DNA of 64,000 bases, from positions 73,841 to 137,840 of the forward strand of contig DATHMK010000053.1 of the NCBI GenBank assembly GCA_035487155.1, written 5' to 3'. Positions 60,601 through 64,000 of the stretch are shown here, one piece after another (within the stretch, counting starts at the first letter, position 1; the number at the start of each line of letters is the position of its first letter). The notes beneath the pieces are model-generated. The model was not told where the DNA came from and ran no database searches. It saw nothing but the letters and a program-made list of their open reading frames with translations. Source of the DNA: DAIDKA01 sp035487155. Lineage in GTDB: Bacteria > Pseudomonadota > Gammaproteobacteria > Steroidobacterales > Steroidobacteraceae. The position numbers were made by a program, and so were the translations under genes.

Positions 60601-61047
60601 GCCTACGTTGCCGCCATCGTCCGGGAGCGGGCTGATCAAATTGGTGAAGTAACAGTCTTCCAGGTAGTTGCTGCGATTAACCGGAGATGGGAGGTCAGCC
60701 AGGAAACTGGCTTTTCCCTCTCGGACTACTCCGTCATAAATGGATTCCACGAGGTCTATCGCCTCGGGAATCACTTCGCGGCAGGGGCGGCCCAGCGCCC
60801 ACGGATGCTTCGTTCCAATCAACTGCATGTACTCGTCGTTGTATAGGAACGCGAAGTCCGGTCCCCAACAGATGGCCATCGCACAGCCGCTGTTGAGCAT
60901 GATGCGCACGCTGGTTCGCAAAGCTTGCGGCCAGTGCTCCACCGGGCCGAGCGGCGTCGGCGACCAGTCGTGCTCGCGCATGAGCGTGGCCATCTCGCCG
61001 CTACCGGCAAATACTGATTCGATAAGCTTCTTCCCCTCGCGGCTCAT
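57607..61047 (-). CDS. Hybrid sensor kinase with two histidine-kinase cores
   Basis: 1146 residues, in order: PAS-like (about 20-155), GAF-like (about 165-325), HisKA/HATPase 1 (His in VSHEFRTP near 355, DTGVGIAEEHLEHVFERF), receiver (about 612-735; acceptor Asp near 666 in VLADVMMPHLDGFG, Lys in LIKPF), a coiled coil, PAS (about 790-885) and HisKA/HATPase 2 (His in LAHEIKQP near 934, DTGRGIPPQ, GTGMGLRI). The second core closely matches the C-terminal core of the kinase at 50179. Two kinase cores joined through a receiver suggest an internal phosphorelay. No membrane helix. Confidence 0.92.
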   Translation of the reverse strand: MSREGKKLIESVFAGSGEMATLMREHDWSPTPLGPVEHWPQALRTSVRIMLNSGCAMAICWGPDFAFLYNDEYMQLIGTKHPWALGRPCREVIPEAIDLVESIYDGVVREGKASFLADLPSPVNRSNYLEDCYFTNLISPLPDDGGNVGGVLATVLETTERVLEGRRRHLLSDLASRAAGARTEEEVWRVGVQTLGENRLSLPFAYLYEYRPSEHHAYLVGASVDSDERLHPAIIDCSGDNLWRFDPALTKNGVLIELGSRASGVTVPNWPDPPKQACVVPIRLGEYGTTLGFLVAGIHPGRAFDDAYRQFVFRITEQLTIGLASARAYAQERQRAEALAELDRAKTTFFSNVSHEFRTPLTLMLGPLEEVQRQASARLTPEHQELLVTVHRNGLRLLKLVNTLLDFSRLEAGRGQVSYQSTDLAHFTTEIASAFDTAMKNAGLQFSVACAPLTEPVYVDRDMWEKVVLNLLSNSYKFTFAGEVALTLTPVDGAVQLQVRDTGVGIAEEHLEHVFERFHSIPGTRARTYEGTGIGLALVQELVRLHGGSVRVDSAVGIGSTFSLTIPTGMAHLPPERIRAAATPAATAVRAQAYVEEARGWSGLASAPQPKAAQMRERIVVADDNADMRQYLARLLGERYEVHAVVDGRQALEITRRLRPALVLADVMMPHLDGFGLLRAIRGDSTLLGTPVVLLSARAGEESRVEGLEADADDYLIKPFAAPELLARVATHVKMSKLRRDTAEREERMRGEAALEREKLRASEERLAETSRLYGELQQRDAQLQLQVELLQQLPVSAWTLNPDGTPDFVNRVWLEFAGQTLDFVRSHPEAWMTAVHPEDRETAAKTFREGVRSGRGFAFETRSRRAQDGTYRWHLQQAVVLRDSVGKSVKFVGTTTDIDNQKRAEEALRQAQGDLARIHRVTTMGELAASLAHEIKQPITGAITNVTTCLLKLGREEPNLDEVRAIVTRIGRDVERTAAIINRIRAQFEKGTANQQILDVNGIIPETIALLRDEVVRCHISLRTELASGLPLILGDRLQLQQVVMNLIVNGIEAMKDVAGIREMIIRSRRDENEQILVSVSDTGRGIPPQLTEQIFDPFFTTKPHGTGMGLRISRSIIQSHGGRLWAEVATGSGATLHFTLPAAQ

Positions 61048-61879
61048 ACACGAGATCCCTCGATCCGGCAGTGGATAGCAAGGATTAAGGCCGATGTTCG
61101 AAGAATCCCGAGAAGCGGGCCGCCTTGGACGTACAGCTGCAAAGCGACCTCAAATTATATCGTGCGCCGAAGCCCGGCGAGGCTGAGCGCACCATGACTG
61201 TGCGGAAAGAGATCGAAAGCTTGCAGAAAGATCTGAAGGCAGTCGATGCGATTTCGACATCCGCGCTGATCGGAGCCGGTATGGCCGGGAAAGCAATTGA
61301 TCTCAAACCGAGCACCATCGCCAAGACTGCCGAATGACCACAGGCCGTCTGTGTTCCTGAGGTCGGATTCCATTCAAACAGGGTTCCGAAGGAGGCGGTG
61401 CCACCCAGGCTGGCCAGGCCATGGAGGTTGCCGTCACGGGCTTGGAATGCGGGGTGCGCCAGGGCCGCATAAGAAAATACAGCCCCGTTGCAGGTCAAGT
61501 CCCGCACAGGAGGTGGGCCGACAGCCGATGGGCTCGGCCATCAGCTTCAAGACCAGGCGCTGCGGCCGCGATCCGTCCGCCGAACTCAATCGAGTCGGGC
61601 CGCCGCCGCCGGGGCCACGAAGCCAAGAGCGACTCACTGGAGGTCTGGCTCGATGCGGATTTCATCCCCGAGCGCGTGCGCGTCGGAAGCCTTGCGCATG
61701 ATCGCGGCACGGTGCGCCTTGACTACCGGGGCCACTGGTTCCAGCACCCGCAGGCCTCGGCTCCGGATCCGCATCTACAGCAGATCCTCGGCACACGAAT
61801 GGCGCAACCGAAAAGCGGAAATGGACCGTCTTCGGTAGTCTAGTCGCCTCCGACACAGCGGGGCGAAGGCAGCCAACTT
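61048..61879. other. 832-bp relic region without an intact gene
   Basis: Short open frames run on both strands, but none has convincing codon use and start. A plus-strand frame at 61089-61337 (EIESLQKDLKAVDAISTSALIGAG) looks like the end of a lost gene; I cannot place it. A HipA N-terminal fragment lies at 61634-61843. Confidence 0.5.
61634..61843 (+). pseudogene. HipA N-terminal fragment
   Basis: SLEVWLDADFIPERVRVGSLAHDRGTVRLDYRGHWFQHP matches the start of HipA-family kinases (strand-rich N-subdomain with VGxLAHDRG and FxYxxxWL). The frame stops after 70 codons with LGTRMAQPKSGNG; the kinase domain is missing and no HipB gene is seen. A remnant of a hipBA-type toxin-antitoxin module. Confidence 0.65.
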
Positions 61880-62353
61880 ATGAGAGCAACCGTAGGAGTC
61901 ATCCTGTCCTGCTGCATTGCCTTGCTGGGTTTCGCGCCGAGCAACTTATTCGCCGCAGACGATGCCGAGACTGCGGTGCTGGCCAAGGACCTCAATGCTG
62001 CGCGAACGCCGGGCAAGGTTGCCGGGGTCATCTGGACCGTTCGTCCCGACCACTGCACACTGCAGGTTGTCTTTCCCAATGCGGGTCGCATTGCCCAGAC
62101 CATGCGCGACGATCCTAAACTCAAGCAGCAACGTCCAAGGGTGCAGGTGTGGCTGCTAAAGGCGGACGGCAGTCTCATCGCGCCGACACAGCGCGCGGAA
62201 CCTGGTACCCGGGACATACGACAACCCTACGGAGTCGAGGTCCTGTTTGCCTTCCCACTCTCAGCGGACAGGGAGGCCGTTGCGGTAGCCATTCGCGTGG
62301 ACGATGCATTCCATATCGAACCGCTCAGCTCGCTTTCGCACGAGCACCACTGA
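61880..62353 (+). CDS. Exported protein of unknown function
   Basis: 157 residues. Signal peptide about 1-25 (VGVILSCCIALLGFAPSNLFAAD). The mature part has a VWLLKADGSLIAPTQRAEPG strand set and a YGVEVLFAFPLSADREAVAVAIRVDDAFHIEPL end, reminiscent of a small beta sandwich. Two Cys in the signal region could form a lipobox-like CCIAL, though not canonical. No family recognised. Confidence 0.65.
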   Translation: MRATVGVILSCCIALLGFAPSNLFAADDAETAVLAKDLNAARTPGKVAGVIWTVRPDHCTLQVVFPNAGRIAQTMRDDPKLKQQRPRVQVWLLKADGSLIAPTQRAEPGTRDIRQPYGVEVLFAFPLSADREAVAVAIRVDDAFHIEPLSSLSHEHH

Positions 62354-62377
62354 CTGAATACGCATTCAAAACGCGCG

Positions 62378-62410
62378 TCCGAGCCATTCGCAGGAGCGGA
62401 CGCGCCACAT
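62378..62410. repeat. Hairpin with an attC-like arm
   Basis: GCGCGTCCG at 62378-62386 pairs perfectly with CGGACGCGC at about 62398-62406 around a 12-15 base loop. The right half GGAGCGGACGCGCC repeats the left arm of the array's attC sites (compare 6529). No U tract, so not a typical terminator. Confidence 0.45.
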
Positions 62411-62589
62411 TGTGAGTACCACTGATGCACCGAAGCGGACAATCGCATCGGACCGGTATGATTACAGGATGAGACCCTGGACGCGGACTTCGGGATTGTC
62501 GGCGCACTGTCCGTTCTCTGGAGGCAACTTAGGCAGCCGGGCTCCACGAGTCGCCCTTGCATGGCGGAAGCGCACTCAGTAGCCGGGCG

Positions 62590-62790
62590 TTACGCGGGAC
62601 GCCCGGCTGGTGTCGTCCGCCGGGTGTGCGGCGGAAGGGCGCGCCATGAAGCTGTGCGCCTCACCGGTTCGGCCAACAAATACCGATCGCCCAGCCATTC
62701 GATGGCCCGATCTCGTGCGGCACTGTAGTCAATGACCCAAGTCGCCGCTTTCTGCTGCCAGGTGGGTTCCGTGCCTGCGATTCGGTTCAT
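62590..62790 (-). CDS. Small conserved-looking plasmid protein
   Basis: 66 residues. TWQQKAATWVIDYSAARDRAIEWLGDRYLLAEPVRR has the look of a small protein seen on plasmids, from memory only. GGGAGA lies eight bases before the ATG. The last 20 residues are Arg/Pro-rich and may not be conserved. Its start overlaps the end of the next gene upstream. Confidence 0.55.
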   Translation of the reverse strand: MNRIAGTEPTWQQKAATWVIDYSAARDRAIEWLGDRYLLAEPVRRTASWRALPPHTRRTTPAGRPA

Positions 62791-63064
62791 TGGCTCTGTC
62801 TCCCAGGATGTTGCGATATGCCAAGAATGGGGCGTGATTGCCGAGGTACAAGTTATTCGGAAGCTTCTCGAATAGCGCGGTCATGAGACTCCTTGCTCTG
62901 TCGCCATGGCCTAAAGTTGATGTAGGGGCCCTTCCATGCCGCGACACCACCAGAACAAACACCAGCAGCGACCCGCCGGGGAGCAAAAGCAATGCGAGAT
63001 ACGGCGCCAACACAGACATCCCGGCCCATGCGCGCTCCAGCCATTCAATGATCGAACTCTTCAT
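62729..63064 (-). CDS. Hypothetical small membrane protein
   Basis: 111 residues from the ATG at 63064. MKSSIIEWLERAWAG then a hydrophobic helix (about 17-42, SVLAPYLALLLLPGGSLLVFVLVV). The C-terminal part (LGDRANEPNRRHGTHLAAESG) overlaps the following gene in another frame and is unlikely to be real coding to the end, so a frameshift or shorter protein is possible. Confidence 0.4.
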   Translation of the reverse strand: MKSSIIEWLERAWAGMSVLAPYLALLLLPGGSLLVFVLVVSRHGRAPTSTLGHGDRARSLMTALFEKLPNNLYLGNHAPFLAYRNILGDRANEPNRRHGTHLAAESGDLGH

Positions 63065-63214
63065 GCGGTGGATTGTGGCCACTAGCGTCCGGGACCACCA
63101 TTGCCCAAGCGGGGTACCGTGAGTGCCATCCGTTTGATGGCAACGGGATGTGGCGCGATGAGGGACGTGCAGCTGCTCGATTGAGGGGTAGGCATCTCCC
63201 TCAAAAGAGGGAGG

Positions 63215-63916
63215 CTAGGAGCGGCGCTTCCCGGCGCGCTTGCGCACCGGTTTCCTAGTCCGGGAGCGCTCAGGCGCGCGCGTTGGCTTCTTGGACTTGC
63301 GCACTGATCGGGACACCGCCTGTCTTTGTCTGGTTACCGCCCGCTGAACCACTTTGGCCAGCCTCTGCCGGTAGTCCTCAGTTTCCTGTTGGGCGGCGAC
63401 CAGCCGCGACTCCAGCGCGGCGATGGTGACATCTCGCTTCGTGAGCATCGACAGGGCGGCCCGCAGGTGCTCCTCCAGCTCCTTCAGCGTCCGTTCCCGC
63501 GATCGCAGCAGCTCATCCAGTTCGACTTCGCGTTGCGAGAGCGTGTGCTGGCGTAACTCGAGCTGACTCTTCAGTCGCGACAGCTGCCCTTCAGCCTCGG
63601 TGCCGGTTGTCTGGGCCGCATCCGTGGCCAGTGAAAGAGCCCGCTGCCAGAGCCCTTCGGCGAGGTCGGCGACGGCCGAGGGGAGCCTGCGCAGCGTGTC
63701 GGGCGTGCCGGCCACTTGATTACCCAGATCACGCCAGTAGCGATTCAGGCCATCAAGGATGGTGCGAGGAGACCCGCCGCCCAACGCAGCGCGCACGCCT
63801 TCGACGGTGGGCCGAACGCCTGCCTTCAGAATGTCCGTGGCGGCGCGCTCGATCTGAGCGTAAGTCAGGTCCTCGCGTTTTTGACGGGTCTTGCCGTATG
63901 AGGGAGCGTCTTGCAC
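63215..63916 (-). CDS. KfrA-like coiled-coil DNA-binding protein
   Basis: 233 residues. The N-terminal DNA-binding domain (about 15-75: LTYAQIERAATDILKAGVRPTVEGVRAALGGGSPRTILDGLNRYWRDL) is the KfrA pattern. A long coiled coil (about 105-195) ends in a very basic tail (VRKSKKPTRAPERSRTRKPVRKRAGKRRS) that could contact DNA. Plasmid-borne KfrA proteins help stable maintenance. A palindrome just upstream is a likely operator. Confidence 0.85.
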   Translation of the reverse strand: MQDAPSYGKTRQKREDLTYAQIERAATDILKAGVRPTVEGVRAALGGGSPRTILDGLNRYWRDLGNQVAGTPDTLRRLPSAVADLAEGLWQRALSLATDAAQTTGTEAEGQLSRLKSQLELRQHTLSQREVELDELLRSRERTLKELEEHLRAALSMLTKRDVTIAALESRLVAAQQETEDYRQRLAKVVQRAVTRQRQAVSRSVRKSKKPTRAPERSRTRKPVRKRAGKRRS

Positions 63917-63925
63917 GCACGAAGA

Positions 63926-63939
63926 TTATCACATGATAA
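63926..63939. promoter_or_regulatory. Palindrome upstream of the second kfrA
   Basis: TTATCA-CA-TGATAA, ten bases before the start codon. Fits an autoregulatory operator; it does not resemble the palindrome at 22167. Confidence 0.55.
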
Positions 63940-64000
63940 CCATAACATCGGATGGTACCGGGGCGACGACAGTCGGCACGAGGAGCGATGCGCGCCCACT

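Noticed and set aside
61089..61337. Intact plus-strand gene before the HipA fragment
   Set aside because: No start with a ribosome site and no recognisable family; treated as relic.

Overview
The window (about 63% G+C by eye) reads as part of a large plasmid or chromid from a soil- or water-type proteobacterium, most likely a gammaproteobacterium. The replicon call rests on a RepA_C-type initiator (22647-23807, minus), iteron-like repeats past its 3' end (22378-22638), a divergent parA (23863-25038), two 15-bp parS palindromes (25060-25098), parB (25174-26148) and two KfrA-type proteins (21671-22150 and 63215-63916). The gammaproteobacterial guess rests on the style of the integron attC sites and is inference.

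Layout. (1) 1-~6.95 kb is the distal part of an integron cassette array. Twelve attC sites share conserved ends, and between them lie small plus-strand genes: membrane proteins, zinc-ribbon proteins, an SseB-like protein, an HNH nuclease and a RidA protein. The integrase is not in the window and should lie off the left edge. Sites decay toward the right end, and one cassette gene carries an apparent frameshift. (2) 7.0-21.4 kb holds FixJ-type regulators, an operon nodT-emrA-emrB-small membrane protein-dps, an AraC regulator, ridA-sodB, a TlpA-like thioredoxin protein, a cupin/nucleotidyltransferase pair and a VOC/SDR/hydrolase operon. (3) 21.6-26.2 kb is the replication and partition block. 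(4) 26.2-42 kb holds a minus-strand operon (cytochrome P460, MOSC-ferredoxin reductase fusion, a second EmrAB-NodT pump, SDR), a plus-strand EgtB-EgtD fusion with an exported crotonase, a translationally coupled operon (DJ-1/PfpI, FixJ regulator, flavin disulfide reductase, UBP zinc finger), a second crotonase, a PEBP protein and an OprB porin. (5) 43-50 kb holds a four-gene Mla/MCE lipid transport operon and a TonB receptor. (6) 50-61 kb holds an 1839-residue kinase/ATPase/histidine kinase, a CDGSH protein, a short AraC protein, a zinc alcohol dehydrogenase and a hybrid kinase with two histidine-kinase cores. (7) 61-64 kb is relic sequence (including a HipA fragment), small proteins and a KfrA gene.

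The main discovery is a recurrent operator-like element, roughly RATACCWWSGTNCNATGG with a dyad core ATACC-WW-GGTAT. I found about sixteen good copies. They point toward nearly every redox, efflux and signalling transcription unit from 13 to 57 kb, mostly 40-83 bp before the start codon, and divergent units usually have one copy each. The integron, replication genes and Mla operon lack it. Two FixJ regulators with nearly identical DNA-binding domains, two AraC proteins and two large sensor kinases with closely similar C-terminal kinase modules are encoded among the targets. I infer a plasmid-borne redox/xenobiotic-stress regulon with its own sensory circuit.
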